DNA of 64,000 nt from Saccharibacillus alkalitolerans (GCF_011090185.1 NZ_JAAFGS010000004.1:620001-684000), one strand, 5' to 3'. Shown: positions 24,901 to 33,412, counted from the stretch's first letter. The notes: a model not told the origin generated them from the sequence alone. Numbers and translations: made by a program.

Positions 24901-26001
24901 TCAAAGCTGTAATGAGCGTCCAAAAGTACGATTAAAGCCTTGGCCGGCAAGAACATCTTGACGAACTATATCTAAACGGCGTGTTTGGTATTCACTCAAA
25001 GCATTTATTATCGAATTCGGATGCTTTTTAATGGCATCCATAATGGCAACCGTATCGTCAAGCGAGTCATTAAAGCCTGCGCCCGTCATCGGCGACATGG
25101 TATGGGCTGCGTCGCCGATCATGGCTATTCTTCCTTTTGACAATACATTAGGGAGGTATTCATTAACAGGAGCCCCGATTAAACTGCGATCCTTAATCGC
25201 GATTTGCAAAACGACATCCTCTTCTTTGCTCCAGTTAGCTTGGCTGGTTTGTGATAGTTCTTTCAGCAGCGAATCCGGAACAGCTTCGCCGTATAAGGAA
25301 TGCTGGATAATCCCGTCCTTTAACACGCCTAATTCAGACAGCAGCGGATTATGCGAATGATCAAACCAGCAAAAACCTATCCATCGCTGGCCGGGATGGG
25401 TTCCCCCCTCTTTCCCTGGCATCACCGCAGTTGTCAATTTACCGGCGGCACTATCGCTGAAATAAGCGCTCGAAAGCTGCCGTTTTTTCCAGTCTTTCTT
25501 TGGCAGCAAATTTTCGTCCACTTTCCCTACCCAAGCCAGATAGCCAGCATAATCTGCAAATGGTTTGTCAGGGCTTAAATAACGGCGGACAATACTGCGA
25601 TATCCATCTGCGCCAATCAAGAAGTCTCCTTTAAACGTCTGCTCCTCTTCACTGGTAGCCCAAGCGGACGATTCATTTTGCCCAACGCTAACAATTCGTG
25701 TATGGTGCTGAAGGGTAATGCCGGGTTCTTTAGCGACCGCGTTGCGCAGACGTTGTTGAATGGCTGACCAGGCTTCAACATGGTTGTTGCCATTGGATGC
25801 CAAGTGCCTTAGTTCTCGTTCAATTTCACTGTTACGATAGGGCTTCGTGTGTAAGCGAATAAAAGCACCGTTTCTTAATGATGAATCTGCACGTTCAAGA
25901 ATGGTCACTGCATAACCAGAACGGGATAACGCAAGCCCCATCATTAGACCACCCAAAGATCCACCTACAATAATGGCATGTTCAACCTGTTGTTGTGACA
26001 T
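24901..26001 (-). CDS. FAD-dependent monooxygenase (group A hydroxylase type)
   Basis: A 366-residue flavoprotein. FAD motifs are in order: HAIIVGGSLGGLMMGLALSR (GxGxxG type) with ILERAD, the GADGYRSIVRR (DG) motif near 155, and IGDAAHTMSPMTGAGFND (GD) near 285. Such enzymes hydroxylate aromatic or polyketide substrates using NAD(P)H and oxygen, and some inactivate antibiotics such as tetracycline or rifampicin. The substrate here is unknown. The SD TAGGAG overlaps the stop of the SDR gene, showing tight coupling. GC content is lower than in the surroundings. Confidence 0.88.
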   Translation of the reverse strand: MSQQQVEHAIIVGGSLGGLMMGLALSRSGYAVTILERADSSLRNGAFIRLHTKPYRNSEIERELRHLASNGNNHVEAWSAIQQRLRNAVAKEPGITLQHHTRIVSVGQNESSAWATSEEEQTFKGDFLIGADGYRSIVRRYLSPDKPFADYAGYLAWVGKVDENLLPKKDWKKRQLSSAYFSDSAAGKLTTAVMPGKEGGTHPGQRWIGFCWFDHSHNPLLSELGVLKDGIIQHSLYGEAVPDSLLKELSQTSQANWSKEEDVVLQIAIKDRSLIGAPVNEYLPNVLSKGRIAMIGDAAHTMSPMTGAGFNDSLDDTVAIMDAIKKHPNSIINALSEYQTRRLDIVRQDVLAGQGFNRTFGRSLQL

Positions 26002-26012
26002 GATGCATTCTC

Positions 26013-26864
26013 CTACTGCAGCTTCATCTGACTGCGGAGCATCCGATCGAGGAGTTTGTCCGGGAGAATACGGACCAGTCGGGTCAGCAGTGCCGAATCG
26101 CGGCCTGCCGTATAGCGGGTGCGCGGCTTGCTTTCATGGATTGCGCGTGAAATAACTGCTGCCACTTTTTCAGGGCGGATACCGTCCGTGGCCCATGATT
26201 CTGCCTGAGCCTTCACGGCATCAAAGAGACGGTCATGACGTCTGTGCTGATCCGGCGTCATCAACTTGGATAGCCGCTCCGCCGTCGTAATCCCTTGCTC
26301 CGACAGTCCCGTGCTGACGCCACCCGGAGTGATCATGATGACTTTAAGCCCGAACGAGGCCATCTCCCTCCGAAGACTGTCATTGATTGCTTCCATGGCA
26401 AACTTTGCTGCCGAATAGATTCCGAAACCGGGCATGGAGACCTTTCCGCCAAGCGAGCCCACATTGACTACGCGTCCGCCGCTGCTCAGCAATGCCGGAG
26501 TAAGCGCCTGAATAACCGCAACCTGTCCGATCACGCTGACTTCGATCTGACGGCGTAACTCATCAAGCGGAACCATCTCGAGAGGTGCATTAACGGCGAT
26601 TCCGGCATTGTTGACCACTGCCCGCAAGGGGCGACCAAGCGGATCCTTCACTACCCGTTCTGCCAGCGCCTTCAGTGTCTCGACATCGGTAACATCGACG
26701 ATCACCGGCTCGATATTGTTGCTTTTGATTTTGTCGGCGTCTTCCTGACGGCGAACCCCTGCCAAAACGTGAAATCCGTCAGCGGCGAGCTGCTCCGCGG
26801 TAGCCCTGCCGATGCCGCTGGACGTACCTGTTACGACGACCATTTCTTGAGTTTGGAATGACAT
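26013..26864 (-). CDS. SDR family oxidoreductase
   Basis: A 283-residue classical SDR: VVVTGTSSGIGRAT near residues 9-22, NNAGIAV near 90, and the YSAAKFAMEA catalytic motif near 157. The long C-terminal part resembles short-chain dehydrogenases with retinol-like substrates. The start at 26864 is fixed by TTAGGAGG; the longer frame runs into the operators. It is the first gene of the operon SDR - FAD monooxygenase - ABM, with a promoter carrying three copies of the TetR palindrome. Confidence 0.9.
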   Translation of the reverse strand: MSFQTQEMVVVTGTSSGIGRATAEQLAADGFHVLAGVRRQEDADKIKSNNIEPVIVDVTDVETLKALAERVVKDPLGRPLRAVVNNAGIAVNAPLEMVPLDELRRQIEVSVIGQVAVIQALTPALLSSGGRVVNVGSLGGKVSMPGFGIYSAAKFAMEAINDSLRREMASFGLKVIMITPGGVSTGLSEQGITTAERLSKLMTPDQHRRHDRLFDAVKAQAESWATDGIRPEKVAAVISRAIHESKPRTRYTAGRDSALLTRLVRILPDKLLDRMLRSQMKLQ

Positions 26865-26901
26865 AGTAAACCTCCTAAGTTTGATAAGATATGGATCCCT
26901 G

Positions 26902-26916
26902 TATAGCACTGTTATA
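26902..26916. promoter_or_regulatory. TetR operator O1
   Basis: TATAGCACTGTTATA, a 15-base near-palindrome downstream of the -10 of the SDR operon, covering the transcription start. It shares its core with O2-O4. Confidence 0.75.
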
Positions 26917-26921
26917 GGGCC

Positions 26922-26950
26922 ATTATAGCACCGCTATATAGAGCTGTCTA
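26922..26950 (-). promoter_or_regulatory. Promoter of the SDR-monooxygenase operon
   Basis: On the minus strand: TAGACA (26945-26950), 17-base spacer, extended -10 TGCTATAAT (TATAAT at 26922-26927). The operators O1-O3 overlap or border it, as expected for repression. Confidence 0.85.
26924..26938. promoter_or_regulatory. TetR operator O2
   Basis: TATAGCACCGCTATA, overlapping the -10 and spacer of the operon promoter. Its centre is 22 bases from O1. Confidence 0.8.
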
Positions 26951-26963
26951 TAGCAGTGCTATA
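26949..26963. promoter_or_regulatory. TetR operator O3
   Basis: TATAGCAGTGCTATA, a perfect odd palindrome bordering the -35, 25 bases centre to centre from O2. Identical to O4 in front of the tetR gene. Confidence 0.85.
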
Positions 26964-27085
26964 TTTTTTTCGAAGTGTCCTGCGGTCCGAACATGGCTTT
27001 GACGGGTGCTGCGCGATGCACTTGGCGTGCCTTTCATCTGTCACCCAACACAAACACAAGAAAACTAATGCTCACATCCTCCAAA

Positions 27086-27144
27086 CATAAAAAAAGATCG
27101 CCATCCTCCTGGAGTCCAGGTTGGATAGGCGATCTTTTTTTATG
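27086..27144. terminator. Long bidirectional terminator after tetR
   Basis: A perfect 17-base stem (27086-27102 with 27128-27144) with seven A's and seven T's at the ends and further inner pairing. It insulates the TetR transcript from the downstream operon. Confidence 0.88.
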
Positions 27145-27199
27145 CGTCTTCTAAATTGAATATTTGCCTGGAGTCTCCAGGCTCTGTCACCCGAATCGC

Positions 27200-27775
27200 T
27201 CATTCCGAATCGGCGTCCGTCCTCGGGATCAAAATGATCTGCATGACGCTCTCCCGAATGAGATCAACGACGTCGGGTTGGGGTGGAGGAGACTTACGAA
27301 TCTGGGCTGTCACATACAGCCAAGAGGCCGTATTGGCGGAAGCCCAGACCAGATCTGCTGCAGCCTCGGCGGACACAGCCAGTTTGCCTTCGTCGGCGGC
27401 TCTCTGAATATTTTTCACCAATGCTTGGTGCGACTGGTCTGCTGCCTCGATATGGGCACCCTCGAGCAACCGCCCCATCATCGCCGCATAAATCCGAGGA
27501 CGGGCTGCCGCGAAGCGAACATAGTCATCCCATCCTTGACGAAGAGCTATTTCGGGAATGGTGGACTCCACAGCGGCAACCTTGCTTTCAAATAACTGCT
27601 TGAACGCTTCCACTATAGCTGCACTCAGGAGTCCATCGGCATTACCGAAATGATGGTAGAGGGTAGGAGCCGTAACCTGCGCGATCGAAGTTACGGCTCG
27701 CGTCGAAAATTGGGCTCCGCCCTCCTCTTCGAGTACCTTAAGAGCAGCTGCCAATATTTTATCGTATGTGTTCAT
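27200..27775 (-). CDS. TetR/AcrR family repressor
   Basis: A 191-residue repressor. The N-terminal HTH (about 4-48) reads AALKVLEEEGGAQFSTRAVTSIAQVTAPTLYHHFGN; the C-terminal ligand-binding domain is helical. A perfect copy of the palindrome TATAGCAGTGCTATA lies nine bases before its ATG, and three more copies control the oxidoreductase operon downstream, so autoregulation plus operon control is strongly implied. No SD precedes the ATG, and its -10 ends six bases away, suggesting a leaderless mRNA. The ligand is probably an aromatic or drug-like compound (inference). Confidence 0.92.
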   Translation of the reverse strand: MNTYDKILAAALKVLEEEGGAQFSTRAVTSIAQVTAPTLYHHFGNADGLLSAAIVEAFKQLFESKVAAVESTIPEIALRQGWDDYVRFAAARPRIYAAMMGRLLEGAHIEAADQSHQALVKNIQRAADEGKLAVSAEAAADLVWASANTASWLYVTAQIRKSPPPQPDVVDLIRESVMQIILIPRTDADSE

Positions 27776-27781
27776 ACGTCT

Positions 27782-27810
27782 ATTATAGCAGTGCTATACG
27801 CGTATGTCTA
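27782..27810 (-). promoter_or_regulatory. tetR promoter with operator O4
   Basis: TAGACA (27805-27810), 17-base spacer, TATAAT (27782-27787), the same hexamers as the operon promoter. O4, TATAGCAGTGCTATA, occupies 27784-27798 across the -10 and spacer. Confidence 0.85.
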
Positions 27811-28029
27811 TTAAAGAGGTCGTACTTCTGTGATTATAATACCTGTAGGATTCTGAAGACCTTGCGAGAGTACGAACCCTGTCGTTCAAGGTGCCGATCC
27901 GGCAAGTTGTGATAGAACTTCCGATATTCTTCGCGTCGGTTCGCACAAGAAGGGAATTTTCCCGATCTGCATAGTCTTTTAAAATGCTGGTATAAACTTC
28001 AATTTCTTTTCTTCGTCAAAAAATTTGTG

Positions 28030-28509
28030 TCATTTGTGGTAAGGTTCCCCCCGATTAATCTTCACCGCCCGATACACCTGCTCCACCAACACCAGCCTCA
28101 TCAACTGATGCGGCAGCGTCATCCGCCCGAAGCACAGCTTCTGCTGCGCCCGCTTCAGCACTTCATCCCCAATTCCATGGCTCCCGCCGATCACAAACAC
28201 CACATGGCTGCTTCCGTATGTCGCCAACCGATCCAGCTCCGAGGCCAAATCTTCGGAACTCCACATCTTCCCGTCCAGCGTCAACGCGATGACGTGGGCG
28301 TCCGGCTTGATATGGCTCAGAATCCGCTCCCCTTCCTTGTCCTTCACGATCTTCACTTCCGCGTCGCTGAGCGTATCCGGCGCTTTCTCGTCCGGCACTT
28401 CCACGATCTGCAGTTTCACGTACGGCGTCAGCCGCTTGCTGTACTCCGCGATGCCCTGCACCAGATATTTCTCTTTCAACTTGCCGACTCCGATAATTTG
28501 AATAAACAT
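28030..28509 (-). CDS. rlmH: 23S rRNA (pseudouridine1915-N3)-methyltransferase
   Basis: A 159-residue SPOUT-class methyltransferase, the exact family length. It begins [15 protein letters not shown] and has the knot motifs [14 protein letters not shown] and [12 protein letters not shown], with the C-terminal [17 protein letters not shown] and the ending GEPYHK. It methylates pseudouridine 1915 in helix 69 using S-adenosylmethionine. GGGAGG sets the start. In relatives it lies next to the htrA/walRK block; here about 5 kb of other genes intervenes. The stretch 27811-28029 downstream holds nothing recognisable. Confidence 0.96.
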   Translation of the reverse strand: MFIQIIGVGKLKEKYLVQGIAEYSKRLTPYVKLQIVEVPDEKAPDTLSDAEVKIVKDKEGERILSHIKPDAHVIALTLDGKMWSSEDLASELDRLATYGSSHVVFVIGGSHGIGDEVLKRAQQKLCFGRMTLPHQLMRLVLVEQVYRAVKINRGEPYHK

Positions 28510-28671
28510 AAATCCTCCCGGTTTCCGTTCGTGGTGTGGTGCCTCCATTATACGATATCGTCTGCCCCGAATCTCCGATGCGGCAAAAAAAGGCGGCCGT
28601 TTCGCCAGCTTCCGTTTTATACTGAAAGAGATAGAATGTTCACTCTATTTCCCGAGAAACGGAGCGATATC

Positions 28672-29856
28672 ATGAACCTACAGCATCTCTATGCCGAACG
28701 GCTTAACTTCAAATTCGATCTCGGCCTGCCGCACCGCGATATGGGCGCCTTCGAATACGCGAGCTGCGACGACGGCAGCATCGAGCTGTTTCCCGTCGGC
28801 GGCGACGGCGATTTTTTCGCCAACTGGATGACCGAGCTGTGGCCGCCCGATCCGCGCTACGGGGATCCCGGAGATCGTCGGCCTATTCTGCACCGCACGT
28901 TCCCGCAGCTCGGCGTCTACGACGAGCAGGTGCTGAACTTTCTGCTGTACACGCTGAACGCGACGCTGTCTCTTCCGCCGCTCTCGCCTTATCACGCCAT
29001 GAACGAGCGGATGAAGCAGTACGCTTTTTTCCGGTTGGCCCGTTTGTCCGCTCTCTCTCCGGAGAATGCCGAGCGAAAAGACTCCCTGCGGGACTTCTTG
29101 TTCTGGTTCTATCTGTACGCCCATCCGGTGAACGGCGATACGTTGGAAGCTTTCTCGTTCCGCGGCGCCTCCGCTTCCGGGCAGGCCGAACTGATCCATA
29201 CGGAATCCGGCGTCTCTGTACGGGACTACTTCCGGGCTTACCACGATTATTATGCCGAGCGTCATGAAGCGTTCGAAGAACGGCTGACGCTGGGACCGGA
29301 GGAGATCCGCGCCTGCGGGAACTTGACGCTTCTGCTGCTGGATGCCCTCGAAGGACGTCCGTCGACGGAGACGGATATGCCTATGCTGCCGACGCTTCCC
29401 GGACATCCGGAGCTGGACGCGGCGATCTCGCTGATCCATTCGCCCGGCGGGCTGCTGTCCGAGTATACCCGGGGCCGAAGCGCCGTATTCGAGGTCATGG
29501 GCAGGCTGTTTGAGACTTCCCCTTCGACAGACGATATGGTAAAAGAGACCTCCTCTATCGCGAACGACGGCGCGGCCCCCGCCCGGTCTTCCTACCACGA
29601 TTATATCGCCGGCATGCTGCTGGACGATTATATCTGCTGCGTGCTGCATGTCGATTTCGACGAAATCTTCCGGCTGATCGCCCATTTCGAGCCTGCACCG
29701 GCGCTGCGCACGAAGATCGTCAGCAGTCTGTTCGCCGATACGATCTTTCTTCAGAAAAGGCTGCGGCAGCAGGGGATCGACCTTGTTTCGGATTACCCGG
29801 AGGTTACCGCCTGCTTCGACGAAAACGCCCGGCGCATGTGGGGCGTACAGCGATAA
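28672..29856 (+). CDS. Uncharacterised 394-residue protein
   Basis: I do not recognise this protein. The start at 28672 follows CGGAG; the frame open from 28027 runs antisense through rlmH and is not real upstream. It is soluble, with no signal or membrane segment, rich in aromatic and acidic residues, with an opening HLYAERLNFKFDLGLPHRDMG and motifs such as FRAYHDYYAERHEAFEERL and HDYIAGMLLDDYICCVLHVDFDE. The codon use and GC fit the backbone, so it is probably a resident gene. It is transcribed alone against its neighbours and ends at a bidirectional terminator. Confidence 0.7.
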   Translation: MNLQHLYAERLNFKFDLGLPHRDMGAFEYASCDDGSIELFPVGGDGDFFANWMTELWPPDPRYGDPGDRRPILHRTFPQLGVYDEQVLNFLLYTLNATLSLPPLSPYHAMNERMKQYAFFRLARLSALSPENAERKDSLRDFLFWFYLYAHPVNGDTLEAFSFRGASASGQAELIHTESGVSVRDYFRAYHDYYAERHEAFEERLTLGPEEIRACGNLTLLLLDALEGRPSTETDMPMLPTLPGHPELDAAISLIHSPGGLLSEYTRGRSAVFEVMGRLFETSPSTDDMVKETSSIANDGAAPARSSYHDYIAGMLLDDYICCVLHVDFDEIFRLIAHFEPAPALRTKIVSSLFADTIFLQKRLRQQGIDLVSDYPEVTACFDENARRMWGVQR

Positions 29857-29907
29857 CGCAAAATGCTGCGCTTGTTTCCTCCCAACCTAATTTTTGTTTC
29901 CGCGCCA

Positions 29908-29952
29908 AAAAAGACGGCCGCTCCCCCCTCAGGGCGGCAGCGCCGTCTTTTT
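29908..29952. terminator. Bidirectional terminator
   Basis: AAAAAGACGGC (29908-29918) pairs with 29942-29952, between convergent genes. A near-identical stem recurs at 31591-31636. Confidence 0.82.
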
Positions 29953-29976
29953 CGTTTCCGCTTAACTTCCCGTCAA

Positions 29977-30816
29977 TTATCCGCCCGTCTCCAGCAGCCT
30001 CTTCATTCTCTCCCGCGTCTCCGCGTCCAGCGGAAGATTGACGGTTACTTGAAGATCGGCGGAGTCGATCGCTTGAAGCGACAAATGGCCGAAGCGCAGG
30101 ATGCCCGCCGTCGGATGCATCAGGCGCTTTTCTCCCTCCGGCGCATGCAGCACCTGATGCAGAGGCCACCATTCCCGAAACTCTCCGCTGCATGCCTGCA
30201 AATCTGCGATCATCTCTTCCCACCACGGATCTCCCGCCGCGTGCGCGTAATTGGCGCGAAACTGGGCCAGACGATGCCGCGCGTTTTGCTCCCACTGCTC
30301 GCCGAGCAGCCGACGCGCGTATTCGGTCGTGAACAAGCGCCAGATCGTGTTTCTTTCCCTGGCCGACATCGCTTCGTAATCGCCGAACACCAGAGCGGCC
30401 GCGCGGTTCCAGCCGACGATGTCCCAGCGCGCGTTCACCGCGAATGCGGGGCTGTCCCCCTGCCTGTCCAAAAACATCTGCAGAAGCGGGCTGACTTCAA
30501 GCTGGGGCTCGTGCCGCTCCGCCGGCGGATGTCCCGCGGCCAGCAGAAACAAATGCCGGCGCTCCTGCGGGTCCAGCCTCAGCGTGCGCGACAAGCTGTC
30601 CAGCACCTGGGCGGAGACTTGAATATCCCTTCCCTGCTCCAGCCAGGTGTACCAGTCCACGCTGATTCCCGCGAGCACGGCGACTTCTTCCCTGCGCAGC
30701 CCCTGGGTTCTTCGTCTTCCGCCGACGGGCAGACCGACCTGCTCCGGAGTCAGACGGGCCCGCCGGGTGCGAAGGAATTCCGCCAGCGGTTTGGTTTTTT
30801 TCGATTCTTCCCGCAT
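29977..30816 (-). CDS. XRE-family regulator with MmyB-like ligand domain
   Basis: A 279-residue regulator: N-terminal helix-turn-helix (about 10-75; GLRREEVAVLAGISVDWYTWLEQGRDIQVSAQVLDSL) and a C-terminal MmyB-like PAS-type domain with FAVNARWDIVGWNRAAALVFGD and the ending LQVTVNLPLDAET. Such proteins are common next to oxidoreductases and hydrolases that they control. GGAGGG precedes the start. It is divergent from the isochorismatase-type gene 132 bases away, the likely target. Confidence 0.9.
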   Translation of the reverse strand: MREESKKTKPLAEFLRTRRARLTPEQVGLPVGGRRRTQGLRREEVAVLAGISVDWYTWLEQGRDIQVSAQVLDSLSRTLRLDPQERRHLFLLAAGHPPAERHEPQLEVSPLLQMFLDRQGDSPAFAVNARWDIVGWNRAAALVFGDYEAMSARERNTIWRLFTTEYARRLLGEQWEQNARHRLAQFRANYAHAAGDPWWEEMIADLQACSGEFREWWPLHQVLHAPEGEKRLMHPTAGILRFGHLSLQAIDSADLQVTVNLPLDAETRERMKRLLETGG

Positions 30817-30948
30817 CTCTTCAACCCTCCTCGATCCGAATATCCCGGGAGTGCCGCTCCTAGGTTAACTTCCTCCCTCGCTGCCCCGCTTTTCCGGTTC
30901 TATACTGATATCGTCATCATTATACCCGGATTACGAGGAGGAACACGA

Positions 30949-31560
30949 ATGAAAACGAACACGCAAAGCGCCGCCCCTTCCTCTACTCAGGAACAGGAAC
31001 CGCTGCTCGAATGGAACAAGACCGCCCTGGTCGTTATCGATCTGCAGGGTTGGACGAAAGGCGTAGAGTATGCCCCTTATTCTTCCGAGACGGTCGTCGC
31101 GCGTGCCGCCGAGCTGGCCGAACGCTTCCGCGAAAAAGGCGCTTTTGTCGCTCTTGTGCATGTATCCAGCCGGGATTTTCGGGACATTCCCAAGCCCCGG
31201 CTCGACGCCTCGCCTCCGCCCATGAACCTGGAAGAAGGCTGGGACGATTTCCTTCCCGGACTCGGCCGGGCCGAGAGCGATCACGTCGTCGTCAAAAAGC
31301 AGTGGGGCGCTTTTCACGGGACGGATCTCGATCTGCAGCTGCGCCGCCGCGGGCTCGATACGATCGTCCTCTGCGGCATCGCTTCGGGCATCGGCGTCGA
31401 CACGACGGCCAGGGAAGCTTTTCATCACGGCTACCGGATCATTTTCGCGATCGACGCCATGACCGGATTTACCCTGGCCGAGCACGAACACGTGCGCGAT
31501 TTCATTTTCCCGAGAATCGGACGGATCCGCACGACGGAAGAGATTCTGCAGGTGAAATAA
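30949..31560 (+). CDS. Isochorismatase-family hydrolase lacking the catalytic Cys
   Basis: A 203-residue cytosolic hydrolase of the isochorismatase fold. Asp31 (ALVVIDLQG) and Lys116/117 (VVVKKQWGAF) of the usual triad are present. The nucleophile loop reads GIASGIGVDTTAREA, with Gly149 where amidase members have Cys. True isochorismatases (EntB, PhzD) also lack that Cys and cleave a vinyl ether, so this protein may belong to that branch. The start follows GAGGAGG; upstream frame extension runs through the regulator and is not real. It is paired with the divergent XRE/MmyB regulator. Confidence 0.87.
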   Translation: MKTNTQSAAPSSTQEQEPLLEWNKTALVVIDLQGWTKGVEYAPYSSETVVARAAELAERFREKGAFVALVHVSSRDFRDIPKPRLDASPPPMNLEEGWDDFLPGLGRAESDHVVVKKQWGAFHGTDLDLQLRRRGLDTIVLCGIASGIGVDTTAREAFHHGYRIIFAIDAMTGFTLAEHEHVRDFIFPRIGRIRTTEEILQVK

Positions 31561-31590
31561 TTGCGCTCCAACCGTTTCCGAACGTCATGC

Positions 31591-31636
31591 AAAAAGACGG
31601 CTCCTTCGCCCGCAAAGGCAGAAGCGCCGTCTTTTT
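31591..31636. terminator. Bidirectional terminator
   Basis: AAAAAGACGGC (31591-31601) pairs with 31626-31636, between the hydrolase and the convergent greA. Confidence 0.82.
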
Positions 31637-31657
31637 CGTTTTTCTCTCGGATCTGCT

Positions 31658-32137
31658 TTACAGTCCCTTGATCTCCAACAGCTCGTACGCGATCGTGCCC
31701 ATCGGCGCTTCCACGCTGATCTTGTCGCCGACCGCTTTGCCCATCAGCGCTTTGCCGAGCGGGCTCTCGTAGGAGATCTTGTTGTTCGCCACGTCCGCTT
31801 CGGCCGGGCCGACCATCTGGTACTCCAGCTGCTCGCCGAATTCGACGTCGTTCAGGACGACCGTCGAGCCGACGTGCACCGTATTGGAATCCATATGTCT
31901 CGCATCCACGATGCGCGCTTTGGTCAGCATTTTCTCAAGCTGCAGAATGCGGGTCTCCATAAACGCCTGCTCGTCCTTGGCCGAATGGTACTCGCTGTTC
32001 TCCTTCAGGTCGCCGTAGCTGATCGCCAGCTTGATGCGCGCGGCCAGCTCTTTGCGCTTCACGTATTTGAGGTCGTCGAGCTCCGCCTGGAGCTTGTCGA
32101 ACCCTTCCTGCGTCAATACTACTTCTTCGTCTGCCAT
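31658..32137 (-). CDS. greA: Transcription elongation factor GreA
   Basis: A 159-residue protein, the normal GreA length. The N-terminal coiled-coil carries the conserved tip (ISYGDLKENSEYHSAKDEQ, with the acidic residues that reach the RNA polymerase active site); the C-terminal FKBP-like domain ends ISYESPLGKALMGKAVGD. It rescues backtracked polymerase by stimulating transcript cleavage. The start at 32137 (MADEEVVLTQEGF) follows a GGGGTGAG. A longer frame to 32197 lacks family similarity. Confidence 0.95.
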   Translation of the reverse strand: MADEEVVLTQEGFDKLQAELDDLKYVKRKELAARIKLAISYGDLKENSEYHSAKDEQAFMETRILQLEKMLTKARIVDARHMDSNTVHVGSTVVLNDVEFGEQLEYQMVGPAEADVANNKISYESPLGKALMGKAVGDKISVEAPMGTIAYELLEIKGL

Positions 32138-32213
32138 GCTTTTGCTCACCCCACTCGAGTTTCTTCCTTTTAAGTGTACTCCTTTTCCGCCCAACAATCG
32201 AATATTTCGCGTT

Positions 32214-33293
32214 TTAGACGCCGACCGAGCGATTTACCCACCAGAGCGCCAGCGCAATCAGGGCGAACATCAGCACGATCAGCCCGATCACCGCGATATG
32301 CCATTTACGGTACATGGACAAAATGGCGATATATTCGCGGATAAACGCGTTCGGCAGATAGTAAAAAGCGGTCTTCGACCCGATGCCGTCCGCTTTAAGC
32401 CCCGCTTTGCGCGCATACACGCCGGCTCGGAACAGATGGAAGTTGTTGGTCGCGAATACGCAGGTGTACCGTCCTTCGCCGCTTTCCTCGTCCATGATCT
32501 TTTTGGAAAAAGCCATGTTCTGCAGCGTATTCACCGAACGGTCTTCCAGGATGATCCATTCGTCCGGAATCCCCTGCTCCAGCAAATAATTGCGCATGGC
32601 GGCGGCTTCGGAGATCATCTCGTCGGAACCTTTGCCGCCGGAGACGACGAATTTCGGAGGCACGTACGGCATCGCTTCCTGCTTCCGGTAAAAGGCGATG
32701 GCGCGCTTCAGCCGCCCGGCGAGCAGCGGCGTGACTTTGTCTCCCTTCAGTCCGGCGCCGAGCACGACGATGTAATCCCGCGGCGGCTTCGGACGCACCA
32801 GATTGTACAGGATGCACGACACGAGGTAGCAGAGGAATACGAATCCCAGATACGCGGTGATCGTCGCGATCAAGACTACGGGCAGCGCCAACTCTTCGTG
32901 ACCGGTCCAAAAAGGCGCCAGAATCAGCAGGCCCAGGTAAAGGAAGATCAATAAGCCGAGTCCCAGCGTCAGCAGGTTTTTCGGTTTAAAGCCTTCTTTC
33001 CTCCATAAAATGCGCGCGTTGTAGATCAGCCCCGCGCCGGTACCGATAACGAGCAGCGGCACCAGCACGATAAAGATCAGCGCTCCGAACACGGTCGCAT
33101 AGCGCACCGTGTCGATCTCGTCGGCAGCCCGAATCACGCTGATCATGAGCGAGAAGGCGAGCATCAGCAGACCGAGCGTCAGCAGCATGCCGACGCGGAT
33201 CCGGCGCTTGTCGCGCAGGTAGCTGATCATAAAAGCAAACAGAACCAAAGCGGTCAATCCGTAGCTGAACACGTTAATAAAAAGGAAGTCCAT
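32214..33293 (-). CDS. YdcF-like (DUF218) membrane protein
   Basis: A 359-residue protein with about six N-terminal membrane segments, a DUF218 domain (about 170-300; DYIVVLGAGLKGDKVTPLLAGRLKRAI, FVVSGGKGSDEMISEA, EDRSVNTLQNMAFS, ATNNFHLFRAGVYARKAG) and a final membrane helix. Relatives are ElyC/SanA/YdcF, which affect envelope or wall precursor metabolism. AAGGGAG is upstream. It precedes greA on the same strand by about 75 bases. The exact activity is unknown. Confidence 0.87.
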   Translation of the reverse strand: MDFLFINVFSYGLTALVLFAFMISYLRDKRRIRVGMLLTLGLLMLAFSLMISVIRAADEIDTVRYATVFGALIFIVLVPLLVIGTGAGLIYNARILWRKEGFKPKNLLTLGLGLLIFLYLGLLILAPFWTGHEELALPVVLIATITAYLGFVFLCYLVSCILYNLVRPKPPRDYIVVLGAGLKGDKVTPLLAGRLKRAIAFYRKQEAMPYVPPKFVVSGGKGSDEMISEAAAMRNYLLEQGIPDEWIILEDRSVNTLQNMAFSKKIMDEESGEGRYTCVFATNNFHLFRAGVYARKAGLKADGIGSKTAFYYLPNAFIREYIAILSMYRKWHIAVIGLIVLMFALIALALWWVNRSVGV

Positions 33294-33412
33294 CGGTTTA
33301 AAAGCTCCCTTTCGTCGCCGACCAAAGAGACCGTCCGCAAGTCCCGCTGCGCGGGATCAGGCGGGCGGCCCTTCGGCCGGTCGCGTATAATCGTTCTCCG
33401 GCGCGGGCTGCG

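Noticed and set aside
28027-28671. Long N-terminal extension of the 28672 gene
   Set aside because: It is antisense to rlmH and crosses the promoter region; the SD supports the start at 28672.
29863-30948. N-terminal extension of the isochorismatase-type gene
   Set aside because: It is antisense to the XRE regulator; GAGGAGG and the family start support 30949.
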